From positions 51,372 to 115,371 of the forward strand of contig NBIV01000244.1 of NCBI GenBank assembly GCA_003194525.1: a DNA stretch of 64,000 nucleotides, read 5' to 3'. The DNA is from Gracilariopsis chorda. Lineage: Eukaryota; Rhodophyta; Florideophyceae; Gracilariales; Gracilariaceae. Each line of letters starts with the position of its first letter. The first letter of the stretch is position 1. The notes under the pieces were generated by a model, which saw only the letters and a list, made by a program, of their open reading frames with translations, searched no databases and was not told the origin of the DNA. This document shows positions 1 through 11,370 of this stretch, in pieces. The position numbers and the translations under genes are program-made.

Positions 1-1990
1 CCGGATACCCCAGCTCACTCCGCTCTAGGAAACCCGTCCACCACCCTACTCACCCCATATGTCCGCCTAAAGAGAGGGAGGGAGGTGCAACCACTCTCGA
101 TTTACCGGCGTTGCCAGCGAAAGTTATTCCTGAGCACCAAACAGTTAATTGCACTGTGCGAGAAGTGGACGAGCGATGAGCTGTCCTACATCCACCATGT
201 CTGGAGATACCGGGATTCCAAGGTCCTGGAGTTTATCACGGAACGCTATGACGTGAGATTTTATTACAGCCGGAGGCGGTACGCCTGCTAGGGGTTGCTG
301 CTCACTCATTTGAGGTATGCCGCCCTACCCCTCGAGAGCACCGGATTGTTTGGGTGCCCCAGCGTTGCTCAGATGAAATGAATCCATGACTGGTTCATGG
401 TAGGATCCGCCACTTTCTTTGGCCTCTTCGTCCATTACTGAATCATCTAAGTCGACCGACGGCTCTTAGTAGTCAACAAATACGATTTCTGTTGGACGAA
501 GCGCTTGTATGGTCTGCTGATGACTACAGTGCTCGAGTTCGTTAGCACAGGACACCGTTTCACCCAGATAGTGGTCTTAATAAACGAAATCCGCAGCAAT
601 TGGATGCTGGCAACCCGGAGAGTTGTTACGAGGGTTTCTTTATCTCTGACCACGGTTATCCCACGGAACAGTATACCAGTTGACCTATTCGATCACATCC
701 ATGATGTATAAGACATCGCCCTCGTTGTCTTGGCACCCAATGGGATTAACATGTGGAGATGTTTGATGATGTTCTTACCCATTGGCGGTATGAATTAAAG
801 ACGATAGTTGTCATCCACTTTCCAGAGAAAAAGACAGCTACGCCGGTAGCCCACTCTCCGGCACTAAGTGACCAATATCCTTATTTCGGAACACCAATGA
901 TGTGTTAACTTATATTAGTTAAAAAGAGAGAAAAGCCCGGGAAACACCCCTTGGGTACCTCAGCCTGATGCTATCACCGCAGTAAAAGTGCAACAAAACC
1001 CTTAAACCTTGCGGGAGAAACCTTTCGGTTTAGATACGGTTGTATGGAATCAGATACACATGTCGAGAACTCTGCTTGCGCTCAAACCAAATCTTCTCAG
1101 AGAATGTCGCTTGCGATTTACAACGTCGGATGAACCGAAACTGCGCAGGGCTGATTGGTCTTGTCCAACAGAGCATATCGGACTCGATGCTTACCGTTGC
1201 AGTTTCGAAGTGTGCCATGCAGACCTGGGCCAGGTTACCCCCGTAGCCTATCTCGGGCATAGGTGCAATAGCTCGATACGTCTGGGTCGTATTCACTGGA
1301 AATCAGATGATGACTTGGAGTAAACATGAGCCACTTATACGCAAGTCGAGTCATTTCTTCACGGGCCCTATCCAGGTTCTCTCCAAGGCGGAGGTCTAGC
1401 CTTATGAGGCTAAGATCTAGCACAATGCATCCTCGCCAGTCGCGTGAAGTGACCACGTCCAATAGAAGGCGACGAGGGAGAACTCCATTTTGTGCGTGGG
1501 ACTGGATCAGTGGATGGTTGAAAACCTTAGATGTGTGAAACCAAGGAGCTCGGGCATAAATCGAATGATTTTGTAACGGATCCCGTGGTTCCAGCGTTAC
1601 CATGTGGCCTACCCTAATTTATTTACGACGACCAGAGTACCCTGATAGGAGTGCCACGTGCGGAGCTGTACCGGAACGGTTATGGGAACGTTGCGCTGAG
1701 GCAATGAAGCCGTAGGAAACCAGCTTAGTCTGGAAGATGAAGGACCTATCCTCCGAGACTGGGAAGCACTTGCTCCGGGCTGGGGTTGGTTGGGATTGTG
1801 GGAGTTCATTGGTGAAGGTGAAAACTTGGATTCGAACCTGTCGCTATTAGCTTGTCGCATTATGCGAGGAACCGGAGGAATGTCGGTATTACCCATGAAA
1901 AGTTGGATTCTTTATACCCTTTTTCGCCTGCGATCGTCTCGCTTTTGTTGCGATGTTTTCTGGTCTAAGAAGGGGGGTTTGTTGAGTATT
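1..1990. other. Unassigned sequence, no convincing gene
   Basis: Short open frames occur on both strands (for example 85-291 and 1009-1323 on +, 1235-1603 on -). None shows a recognisable domain, and overlapping frames on opposite strands are equally long. Base composition resembles the neighbouring retroelement debris. It may be remnant of an unrecognised element; I see no promoter, RNA gene or repeat boundary I can support. Confidence 0.4.
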
Positions 1991-2930
1991 GCACATGCGC
2001 ATACCCTCTAGACGAGGTGGACGATGGGAGATTCAGTACCGATGTGAGATGGGTTCCACTCAGGTATGAGTGGAGCTTTGGAATTTTTGGGTGAAGTTTG
2101 AAATGAATCATATTTGGTATTTCGGAGCCTTCCTGGGTCATTTCTTGGATATCTAGAACAGAAGGACGCGTGGTAAGCGTATGGACATCATACAGGGTTG
2201 GCATGATTTAGACGTGTCGTGTTGCACCGTGGCCGTCCATACCACTCATTGACAGGACCTGTGCACAACACGTGTGGCACACGACATTAGTACTATTTTT
2301 AGTTATGTTATGACCACATAGTACTTAACGAAGTACGGCCCTGCCGTTTCAACCTGAAGTAAAGTTAAGCTGTGACTCGGCTTTGAGTTTATCGCCTGTG
2401 CGAATTCACTATCCCCTTCCTGGAATTTAACGGCTTTCGGTCTCGTTATACACACTCGTACAGTGTCAAGGAGGACCGCTGATCTGTCTTACCCCGTGCA
2501 TTTGCCCGATATTCACTGTTTTCATCGGATTGGTTACTTTTTGTTGTGAGAACAGATAGCTGTTTGACTCAGTATTGAGTCTTGCCGTGCTGGCTGAATA
2601 AACAACACCCCTACTGCTGGGCCCCTTTTGGCTTTCTGCACCACGCATCAGGTTGTACCCTTTTCCTTGGTTTTTCCCCCTTCTTCCATTCTTCCCTTTG
2701 GATTCGTCATGGACCGGAACACCGCCTAAACGGACCTGTGCGATACGTTGAAGAGCTGATAACCCGATGTTCGGAAACAACTCGGTGGGTATAGCCGGAA
2801 TCCACCTTGGTTTTACACCCGAACACCATGTGGTATGGACGGCCCTGTCGCTGTGCCTATCTGGAAATACCGCAGGATTGCGAACACCTTAGGATGATGT
2901 CCCGCATATTAGCATTGCTCCGCAGCCAAG
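1991..2930 (+). repeat. Family-A LTR copy 1 (solo or orphan LTR)
   Basis: This stretch aligns by eye over its whole length with 38735-39680, sharing many blocks: a CCTC..GAGG hairpin near the start (2005-2017), the GGAATTTTTGGGTG-like block, AAAGTTAAGCT, GGTTACTTT, CTGGCTGAATAAACAACAC and TTTTCCTTGG. Parts also match the start of the Ty3 element at 56.06 kb. No gag or pol belonging to it follows, so it is probably a solo LTR or an orphaned LTR. Exact ends and target duplication were not resolved. Orientation follows the A2 element. Confidence 0.75.
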
Positions 2931-2933
2931 ACG

Positions 2934-3553
2934 ATGTTGAAAGAGAAGAAAAACACTGCAGCAGTGATGGTTGAAAATCAAAAGAGAAAATCCGTCGAAA
3001 GCAGAAACCTTCAATGCAACAGGGCTGTCAAACAAAGTTATAAAAAAGAGAAAGACGCCATTGCCAGACCTAAAACGCAGAAGACAATTGTTTTTATCAC
3101 TTTTCCCAAACTAACCATGCAAGCTGAGAAGAACGTCGTACCAGATCTGGTTTCCAAAAATGTCATCAAAACCTTAGTTACCGAAGATTTCAACACAAAC
3201 AGTCAAAAAACGATGGTTTGAGTAGTGTGGTAGAACATTTCGACAAACTGAAGACATTTCTGTATTGAATAGGACAAGCACAGAAACTAGCAAAGGTAAT
3301 GGTAGCGGAAAATGACAAGAGCGGGGAATATGCCCATGAAGCAGCGCAAGCGTTGTTGGATATGTATGGGTTAGAATCAAAACTTGCGGAATCACATGAT
3401 TTATTGTTTTATGAATCGGTTGATGATCGAATTTGCCTTGAAAACGTATATTTCAAGCCATTTTGGTTTGTGTGGAAAGACGAAGGCGTTCTAAAGAATT
3501 CTGTAGCAACTTTGGAGGACTATGTGGACGTGAAAGACGGCAAAGAGGTGTAA
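2934..3553 (+). pseudogene. Unknown lysine-rich and acidic ORF remnants
   Basis: Two plus-strand open segments, 2934-3221 (95 codons, lysine-rich, basic) and 3299-3553 (84 codons, with a segment like EYAHEAAQALLDMYGLESK), lie in different frames and are separated by stops. The A-rich composition differs from the C/G-rich LTR just upstream. The amphipathic second segment looks protein-like rather than random, but I do not recognise the family. It may be a broken small gene or the remnant of a DNA transposon. No intron with convincing splice signals was found to join the two. Confidence 0.3.
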
Positions 3554-3559
3554 TTTTGT

Positions 3560-4620
3560 CTTGTAATCGGTATCAGAATTGGAAATGGGTGGTGTTGCAA
3601 GCTTGATTGTGTTGTACAGTTTCAATAAAAAAATGTGCTTAAAATGGGTGGATGTGCGTCTATAGAGCCAATCAAACGGCAAAGATGTTCCTATCGACCC
3701 TTTTGGGGAAGCATATAAAGATACTTGCCAGTCTCAAATGTGGAGTCTTACTCAGGGCCCGTGCGAAGGCGCCCTTCAGGGTTTGCCAACCTTCCAAAAA
3801 CGCAACAAAACACTATGAAACGTTACGGCAGACGAAGGAGCCAAATGTAGATGCGATTAGCTTTTACTGTCTACTCGACCAGCATCATGATCTTATATGA
3901 ATTCAAAGCGCTTACCGAGCCAAATAAACTTAACAAATTGCTTAATGGCGCTAAATAAAGACATTTTCAAATATGATATTTAAACGTGTGCTAAAACCGT
4001 AGTATAGTGCTAGCAGATGTACTTTAAGTAGTTCCTACATTGCTCAAACCGTTACTAGTAACAATTCAGTGGTTGCAAGGGCATATTTGAGCAAATAGAC
4101 CATGAGTTCAAACGTCGCTGCGCTTCTACAAGCTCGAAAAGGTTTCGTGGAGCTCGACTGATTGTAGTAATAAATTTGATCTCAGAACGTGTAAGCACGC
4201 CCACTTAAACAGCAGAAAGTATAAAGTGACGCCTGTTAAATGGGTAGTTTTGACTTGTTTCAAAGTTTATCTGGGAAGGTATACACGAGGATTGAACGAG
4301 TAGAGGACTATGAGAAATTGACCTTTTGTCTTTTTCACGCAAAATAGACTTTCCGTTTACTACTAAAAACGCATTTTGACACACGTCTTGACAGCATACA
4401 GCTATCTAAAGTGGTATGGCACCGTGCTAAACTTCGACATGACTCTTAAAACAATTTCTTCCATTAACAATGGGATATAAATAGACTTAAGGAATTCCTC
4501 CTTTAATGGCAATCTGAAGATAAGAAATTGGACTTCTTATTTCCTTTGCAGACATTAATATTCCTTGGTATAAAGATTTTAGATTACTTCCATTAAGAAT
4601 TTTTCAATTCCTATTTTTCT
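3560..4620. other. AT-rich stretch without a gene
   Basis: About 1 kb of AT-rich sequence between the small ORFs and the piggyBac-like pseudogene. Only one short frame (3652-3900, +) occurs and it has no recognisable content. If the pseudogene was part of a piggyBac element, its 3' terminal sequence would lie here, but I could not identify an inverted repeat or a TTAA duplication. Confidence 0.4.
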
Positions 4621-4623
4621 TCA

Positions 4624-5950
4624 TTAATGAATACAAGCTCCCTCTGGTTGTAGTTGATCTTCTGTTTCTTCCAATTGTTCTGCACTTCTTGCCGTTGAGT
4701 TGATTCTATCGCATGTATTTGCTACTAGCACTTCTGTTAGGTCGCAATAAAAGGTACTTGGAATTTTTAACTGGGTAAGTCCATTTGATGATTTGCAAAT
4801 ATTCCAAGCGCCAACAATAACTATTGCCAATAGAGAGCTGCTGAATCGAAATGAAAATTCTTTTATTTCAATTTTCTTCTCCACCTTAAGATCATCCTGA
4901 CGACAACGATTGTGTCTGTCTATCATTGGATATGTTTTGTAATAATCCTCAAAAACCTCTAAAATTGGGACTTCGAGCTCAACGTTCCTGGAAATATTGC
5001 CTTGTCGTCCCCATCACTCACAAGAATAAGGGTTTCAAGGGGTAACTTTCCACAAGTAGATATCAAGTATCTCTTTTTCCTATTCACCCAAATACCTTCC
5101 ATTAATGTTTACCAATAATGTTTCTTTTTGAGATCATAGAAAAAAAATCACAATAATTTGATAATTTTATCTCAGAAAAGGCTTCATTGGAAACCACGAT
5201 TCTCGTTCTAAATAACTCCAGTAATCCGTAACTCCTTTTCAATACAGCATTTGCCGCTTTTACAGAGGCGGTAAAAGATTCTGCTCAGAAATGTCTCTCA
5301 GATTCAAACCAAGGTTGTCCCAAGCGTAGTGAAGCTGTAGTTCGATTATCTTCATCAACTTCCGGAGCTGAAGCTTGAGAGCCCATTTTAAGCTCGATTT
5401 TAAGCATACGTTAGCGTTTACAACAGCATAATCTCTTCATCTCTAAATCTTTTTCGAGCTTTCCATCCAAAGCACTTCCCTGAGGAAGATCAAAGTCAAT
5501 CCAGTCTTCACCAAGCCCATACCTGCGTGAAATTCTTTTATCAACGCAAAGTGCATGAGAAGGCAAGGCAAACAAATGGCAATGGTCATTAACTTTTTTC
5601 AGTAAATTCTTATCCTATTTATAGCGTGCATTCCCCAGCTCATCGCATGCCCCATTTTCACGGAAGATAGTACAACTTCTCAGTGCTTCAAAACAATTTC
5701 ATGACATTGCGTTAGGAATGCACACTGGAGCTATTAATTGCAACATTGGCTTAGAACTCCATAGAACCCTTCGATTTGAAAACTCAAAGTGGATCATAAG
5801 AATGCGAACTCCGAAGAATCGTGAAATCTCACCACCAGATGTTCTGGATGAATCTCTACTTTCCAGAATCTCATTCGTCTTGGCGGTTATTGCGTCCAGA
5901 CGTGAAGTAGGAAACATCTACATAAATTAGTTGTGGAGCAACGCGTGGCG
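4624..5950 (-). pseudogene. PiggyBac-like (DDE_Tnp_1_7) transposase pseudogene
   Basis: Translating the minus strand gives consecutive fragments in order with the character of the piggyBac-derived DDE_Tnp_1_7 transposases common in protists. 5917-5699 contains FFGVRILMIHFEFSNRRVLW. Around 5680-5640 is EALRSCTIFRENGACDE. Around 5560-5470 is CVDKRISRRYGLGEDWIDF, matching the usual VDE-S-WYGQGG-W block, followed by a DxKLEKDLEMK-like segment. Around 5290 is HFCAESFTASV. The C-terminal ORF 4926-4624 carries the typical HNRCRQDDLKVEKKIEIK block. Frameshifts and stops separate the pieces, and the E of VDE is replaced by K, so this is a dead gene. It reads opposite to both flanking LTRs. Family assignment rests on remembered motif order, not a search. 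Confidence 0.72.
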
Positions 5951-6009
5951 CATACATTGATGAAGATCCTTATCGTAAAATGTACCGATTCATCGGCTCA
6001 ACTTTTCTC

Positions 6010-7110
6010 AGGTTATGACTTTTCCCAACTTTTGTGTTGATATTAAGTCGATTACGGACGGATGTTTACCTGAAAGGTTAGTTTATGAGTGGCCTCATAC
6101 AGGCAAGAAGCGTGGCGCGCGTGTAGGGGAATTGGATCCGATTACGGATATACGACTTGGGCGAGTGGCACCTGTGGACCCTGCCAGTGGGCTCTCCAGG
6201 TGTATGGAACTCGGCAGGTTTGCACTAATTTACTTAATTATTTTAGTTATTTATTGTAGAACCTACTTAGGTGAGGCTGACCTGGCGGGTGCCAGCACTA
6301 CGCAAACTTAGCCGAGGTTTGCACCCTAACTATAGTGTTCGCTCTGGTCACAACTGCCTTCGTAGTTTCACAACACCATCTGGAGAATAACCACGCTTGG
6401 TGGTTTCAGTGCGACTATCCCCTTGGAATCGTTTAGCACATCTGTATGAGTACACTGACCGTGGGTCTAACAGTGTTTGTTTATTTTGTGTATCCTGTTG
6501 CAGGACAGATCTCCGCCCCAGTATTGGTTTGTTTCGTTAGTTTTTATCCTATTTTACCCCTTGGTTCTCGTGTCTGTTTCCGCTGTGAGCACGACCCTCT
6601 CCCCCTCGTTTTCTGGTTCTTTTCCACCTTTTGGGAAACTATACATGCTGTGTACGCTGTCTACTTCCCCTCTCTCGGGTTCTTCTCTGACCTCGTTCCT
6701 CTCAGGAATATTCATATTCACACCTACAGCTTTAGCCGGTATCCACCGTTGCATTTATACCAGACACTCGTGTGGATTAGGGGGATCGTTCACTCAGTCA
6801 ACCATACATAGGTACCAGGGATTTGGACGCCTTTAGAGCTACAAACTTCGCTGGTTTTGCTTGATAAGTGGTCTGTGGACTTAGAACCTACGTTTAAAAT
6901 TTGAGCTGGAACTATTCCTGGTCTCTTGATGGTTTCAACCGTTTTCGAGAGACGTTGTGGAACTTGGAGTAGGGATTGTGAAGAACTCCTTCGTCAAGAT
7001 TGGATGTCAGGGAACCTGCATTGCAGGTCCTGAAAAGGTTCCTTTTTTGTTGCTACTCCGTTTTCCGGAAGTTGTTGAGTTCGTTTATTTAACACAGATT
7101 AGTACCGGTT
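6010..7110 (+). repeat. Probable 5' LTR and leader of A1
   Basis: Position upstream of the A1 gag and scattered similarity to the other family-A LTR copies support this: an AT-rich TTTTAGTTATTTATT block at about 6240, which A2 has at about 56233; the AGCCGGTATCCACC block at about 6733, which copy 1 has at about 2793; and the T/C-rich stretch at 6540-6680. Perfect short hairpins typical of this family occur here, for example 6135-6148 (ATCCG-ATTA-CGGAT) and one around 7014-7031. The boundaries are approximate because divergence is high. Confidence 0.6.
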
Positions 7111-7112
7111 CT

Positions 7113-8886
7113 ATGTCTGCAGTGTGACGCCATCTGCTCCGAAATCTCGTAGTGGATCTGCTTCCGCAGCTGTGCCGGCCCAAAGGGCTCCGCGCTCTAT
7201 ATCTATACTCAAGGATCGAGACAATAACGAAACTGATCCGAACTATCGGAAAGCACCCTCAGTTGCCTCGGCACCACAGAAGGTCGTTGCTGCCAGCCAA
7301 CCCCCCGTAGTTGAGAAACCATTAGCACTCAATCGAGGACTCACTGAGCGTAAAGAAATCGCCGGTTTGGAATTCCGCATGTATATTGCTAACGCTGCTC
7401 ACGTGGACCTCTTGACAGACGTTACCGAACTTCGGCGTATGGTTGAGGACGCCTAAGTTTGGAATATCCCAGAATGGATTCGTCTCTTGAGGCGGGATGT
7501 AAATTCCATCTTGGAAAGCATTGGTGCCCCAGAGGTGTTCGCTCAAGAGTACCGATCCTTTGTGGATGATGTCCGTGTGAATTCAGATCAAATCAAAGCG
7601 CGTTTGGATACCATGGAGGAAATGATCCTTATGGATCACGCAGTAGAATCCAAGGGCGGCGAAAAAGTGTTCTCTGAAGGATCAGCTCACAGGTCCGATA
7701 AACAGATCTCTGCAGACCGAAGAACGATATATACACCGACTCGGATTCATCTGTGTCAGACTCGCCCCATCACTCTTTGAGTTCATTATCCGACTCGTCG
7801 GATAGTGAACACCGTAGCAGACGCCACCATGCCTTGCATTCTAAAGCTACATACACCTCTAAAGGTGCTATCCGCTCACGGAAGAAGGGCCGAAGACGTT
7901 CGGGACTCAAGGACCTGAAACCGACGAGTCCGCTTTTATCGGAAATTGCTTTCGTACCCCTACTATCGGTTAGAAAACTTTACTGGAAATCGTTCTTACC
8001 GAGGAACTGAAAAGGTTGAAGCCTACATTAAGCATGTGGAAATTGCTCTTCAGAAGAGAGAATTTACAGAAGAAGACCCCAGTCTGGTGTTAGAAGTCCT
8101 TACAAGTGTCATATAGAAGGCCGACATACAATCAATGAGTGAAGCACAGGCGTAACTCTCCCTACCCTCGTTCCTCAAGCGAATGGCTGAGGACCAACTT
8201 AACTCCGTCCGCCGATCGTCCAGAGCCTCTAAAATCGCAGTTACGTGCTGGCCCGAAGCCGTTCATTACCTTCTAGGGTCGTATACCACTGGTTATGGAA
8301 TCCAAGAATGGATTCTACCACTACGGGATACGAAGCAAAAACCGATGGAAACCGAAACGGTCTATTCAGGTGTTTGAATAAGGCGTTTCATCGTTGTGGT
8401 AATTTGTACTCCTCGCAGGAAAGGTGCATAATGTTTGGGGATGGATTGCACCCTGCCATAAGATGTTCGATTGCTCGGCATCGGGAAGCGAAACGACATA
8501 TTTCGTACTTGGAACTGGCGCAGTATGCCCAGGCTGAAGGAGATACCCTCCGCACCCGGCAAGGCACCAAACATTGGTCGTCGCAAGCGCGCCTTTTGGA
8601 AGTATCCTACACGTCATTCGTCCTGTTGAAAGGTAATAGCTTCCGCCAGGGACACGATCATATCCAACTTTTGGGAACTAACTACAATTCCCTGGGAACT
8701 ACGGATTTGCAATCGACCTCAGTTCCGACTTCAGCTGGAGACCATGCATTCTGTGCCCATGGCACTTGAGTACCTGCGGCACCGCTCGCTTTCGCAAATA
8801 ATGCTGCTCGCTTCTCACGCCCTGTTTGAAGGAATAAAGCACCGCAAAGAGGGGACGGCCATCCACAGAAAGAACATCACTCGGTC
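7113..8886 (+). pseudogene. A1 gag, N-terminal and central part
   Basis: Fragments in shifting frames match A2 Gag in order. 7487-7700 (RRDVNSILESIGAP, then KARLDTMEEMILMD) corresponds to A2 RSDVNSVLESLGQP and HARLETLEQFVLMD. 7753-8010 holds the Ser/Asp tract and GRRRSGLKDLKPT. 8183-8377 reads EDQLNSVRRSSRASK then TCWPEAVHYLLGSY. 8380-8570 reads NKAFHRCGNLYSSQER then YLELAQYAQAEGD. Gag is the structural protein that packages element RNA. At least four frame breaks and several stops make it non-functional. It is cut at 8891 by insertion of element B and resumes at 15636 with the zinc knuckle. Confidence 0.88.
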
Positions 8887-8891
8887 ATATG
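8887..8891. repeat. Target-site duplication ATATG, left copy
   Basis: ATATG abuts the 5' LTR of element B (which begins TGTCGGT at 8892) and is repeated at 15636-15640 directly after the 3' LTR (which ends CACA). Five bp is the normal duplication length for Ty3 integrases. Confidence 0.92.
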
Positions 8892-9957
8892 TGTCGGTCG
8901 CGAAATTGGTAGAATGTTCCAGCACTGCTGGAACACACGTGTAGAGTGCTCCCTCAGTGTCTGGAGCATTCTAAGCTTCGCTGGCCCAGCATTACCACTG
9001 TATTTCGGTGATGGAGGCGCCAGGTGCTAAATTACTATTGGTTATTGTGCAGCTCCAGAGGCTTCTGGAAGCCAGTGGCGTAACCTAGACGCACACATGA
9101 GCAAGTACAAAGTAGTAATACGTTTCTGTGTTGTTTTGCGTGCTTTTCGACTATATGAAAGGGCGAGTTGAGTCTCAGACTTCGGTCTGGACTCATCTGA
9201 AGAACGACATCTCAACGTTCTCACCCCCTACAACTGTCTCAAATTTTTATATCAACCATCAACTCTCCACCGCACTTAGTGAGGGGCTTACCGCTTTGTG
9301 CATACTTGGGGTGGGGCATTACCGTCACTGAGACCGGTTGAACCGCCTTTGGCGTGCACCGGAGACGGGTAGTGTGTACCAAAGGCGCTTCTGTCATCTG
9401 TGAGCCCCCACCGGAGCTTTGCTCGGATAACGGTGACGCTCGAAAGACCTGGTTGTTTCTGGACGGAGGTGCTTGACGGGGAGCTGCCCGCAGGCGACGT
9501 GCCGTGCCACCTCTCCTGCAAAGGGCCAGATTGGGTATAGAATGAAAGCATATCTTGCTGTTAGTAGCTCTCCTTTGGAAGCACTGTAAGGATTGTACGC
9601 ACCGGCTTCTGGTTGGTGCAGAAGTGGATAGGCTGCAGAAATCACTTCACATCCGGAGTGTCTTACCGGAAGCCGGGAGTCTGACTCCTAGTGACCCTTG
9701 AAATAAATCTCGGGTTGTGCGCCGTTTCAAGAAGTATCAAGAAGATTGTATTTGGATTGAGCCTTGTGCTCTCCTTTTTTTAGTTGTTGTTATCGTTGCA
9801 GGTTGAGTCCTTTTGGTACCTGCATTGGTTGTTCGTTTGATCTTTTGTTCGTGTGGTTTCATTTTGTTGGGGCTTCGAGCTACCAGGAAATCCCTTTTTA
9901 GGCTAATTTGTCATCTATTTTGGCCCCCTGCGTCACTGTCTCGTGATGGCGCCCACA
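8892..9957 (+). repeat. 5' LTR of element B
   Basis: 1066 bp, paired with 14571-15635. It starts TGTCGGTCGCGAAATT and ends GGCGCCCACA. It contains tandem dyads just inside the left edge (8915-8933, GTTCCAGC-ACT-GCTGGAAC), a UUCG-capped stem at 9169-9195, and the gag start codon ATG at 9946, so gag translation begins inside the LTR. Confidence 0.95.
9169..9195 (+). promoter_or_regulatory. UUCG-capped stem-loop in 5' LTR of B
   Basis: TGAGTC (9169-9174) pairs with GACTCA (9190-9195), and CAGAC (9176-9180) pairs with GTCTG (9185-9189) around the loop TTCG, with one bulged T. This gives 11 pairs closed by a C(UUCG)G tetraloop, a very stable RNA cap. The 3' LTR keeps it at 14848-14874 with one A-T pair changed to a G-T wobble. 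A role in RNA processing, packaging or polyadenylation is possible but not shown. Confidence 0.6.
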
Positions 9958-11370
9958 TGGTACTCTCGAGAAGGGTGTTCCTCTGATTCAAGCCCTACAA
10001 TTACTTCTTTTGATGGATTGTCTGTAGAAGTTGTGAAGTTTTTCTACTACCTTGACAATGTTGCTATGAGAGGAAAGACCGAAGATGATATGGCGTTTGA
10101 GCTTCTCGGCTTTCTAGAGAAGAAAGCCTTCGAGTTTTATTATGATACTTACGACACTAGTGGTTCCCTCTCCGAAGAAGCAAAAGATTATCAATCCGTG
10201 AAAAAAGCTTTTATCAATCGCTTTGGAAAAGTCTAAGAACCTGAAGAGGATATTCGCCTGGCAATATCGGCTAAACTGGATTATGGAGATTTGGTTCGTT
10301 CCTTGAGTCATATGGACAACCTCTTCTAGAAAGCTGGATTCAATTGCAAGGCCAAATTCGGCCTGTTAAGAAAAGCGGTGATGGAATACGCTGATTTAGC
10401 TCAGTTTATCGTCTTTCGTCGTGCAGAAGATTATGAAGAGTTGAAGGTTCAAGTGAAATCTTTCGATGCTGCCAAGAAAGCGATGGGTTCGCATGTTTCA
10501 TTCATGGGCCCACCGAAGCGTATTGTCCAAAACCACAGGCCATTGGATCATTCTTCTCACCAGGGTTTGGAGTCCAAGGTTTACAAATTATCCGAACAGT
10601 TTGCAGTGCTTACTCTCATGGTTAAGAAGTCACAGGCAGAGCGCAGAGATTACGAGAAAACATGCACCTACTGTAAGAAGACCGGTCACTACGCGTCTCA
10701 GTGTGATGCCAACCCACACCGCAATAGCAGGTGTGCTAGGTGTGGAAAGCTTGGGAACTCTGAGATTGCTTGTTGGAGACGTATCAGGCCCGAAGAGACT
10801 CGAAAGGTGTCGGAAAGCAGAGAGGAACGGAGAGATTTTTCGTCGGGCGCACAGACGAGGTCTGACACCGTTTCCATCGTGACTGAGAACCCTCAGAGTG
10901 CTGAAGTTGTCGCTAGGACCAAGAGAAGTGCCGATGGTGAAGCGCTCCCAAAGCAGCGCCATTCGGATGGAAAAGCGCCTATCCCTTCCTTTTCAAATCC
11001 ACCTGGCTATGAAGAGAGAATTCTCCGTGCAAAGGGTCATGAGCAGAAGCAAAAGAAACAAAAACAGAGATATTTCAGGAAAGAGAGCATACAGGATCAT
11101 GCAAGCAAGTATAATGTTCTAACGGACCTGGCTCATGCCTCATGTGGGCTCAAGTTTGGGCAATTAATCCGTGGAGACGCTGATGATGCTAAGAAAGAGA
11201 TTCGAAAGTTCATTAGCCGAAAAAGAAATGTCCGGCGCTCTTTTGTTGGTCCTGTTGGCAGACAGCCTAGATGTCTGAAAGCGGTTCCTGTAAGGATATA
11301 TGGAACTGAAACTGAAGCTTTGCTTGATTCTGGTGCGTCCCTAACCTCATGTCTACTAAGCTGTGCATGA
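9946..11370 (+). pseudogene. Element B gag, running into protease
   Basis: The frame starts at the ATG at 9946 inside the LTR. It continues with in-frame stops after codon 96 (TAA, 10234-10236) and at 10327-10329 (TAG), then open to 11370. The early part is a retrotransposon capsid-like helical region (FDGLSVEVVKFFYYLDNVAMR). Around 10660-10750 is a zinc knuckle CTYCKKTGHYASQC (C-x2-C-x4-H-x4-C) followed by a second partial one, CARCGKLGNSEIAC, in which the His is missing. A basic, lysine-rich stretch follows (10900-11070). The aspartic-protease active site LLDSGAS lies at the end, with Asp-Ser-Gly at 11326-11334, just before the frame changes to pol. Confidence 0.9.
9958..9975 (+). other. 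Candidate primer-binding site of B
   Basis: TGGTACTCTCGAGAAGGG starts immediately after the CA end of the left LTR. The initial TGG would pair with a tRNA CCA tail, as at most LTR-element primer sites. The tRNA is not identified: it is not the usual initiator-Met pattern TGGTATCAGAGC. The site lies within the gag coding sequence. Confidence 0.55.

Noticed and set aside
6446..6836. Two overlapping ~120-codon plus-strand ORFs as membrane-protein genes
   Set aside because: They are overlapping frames of T/C-rich LTR sequence; the hydrophobic appearance comes from base composition.
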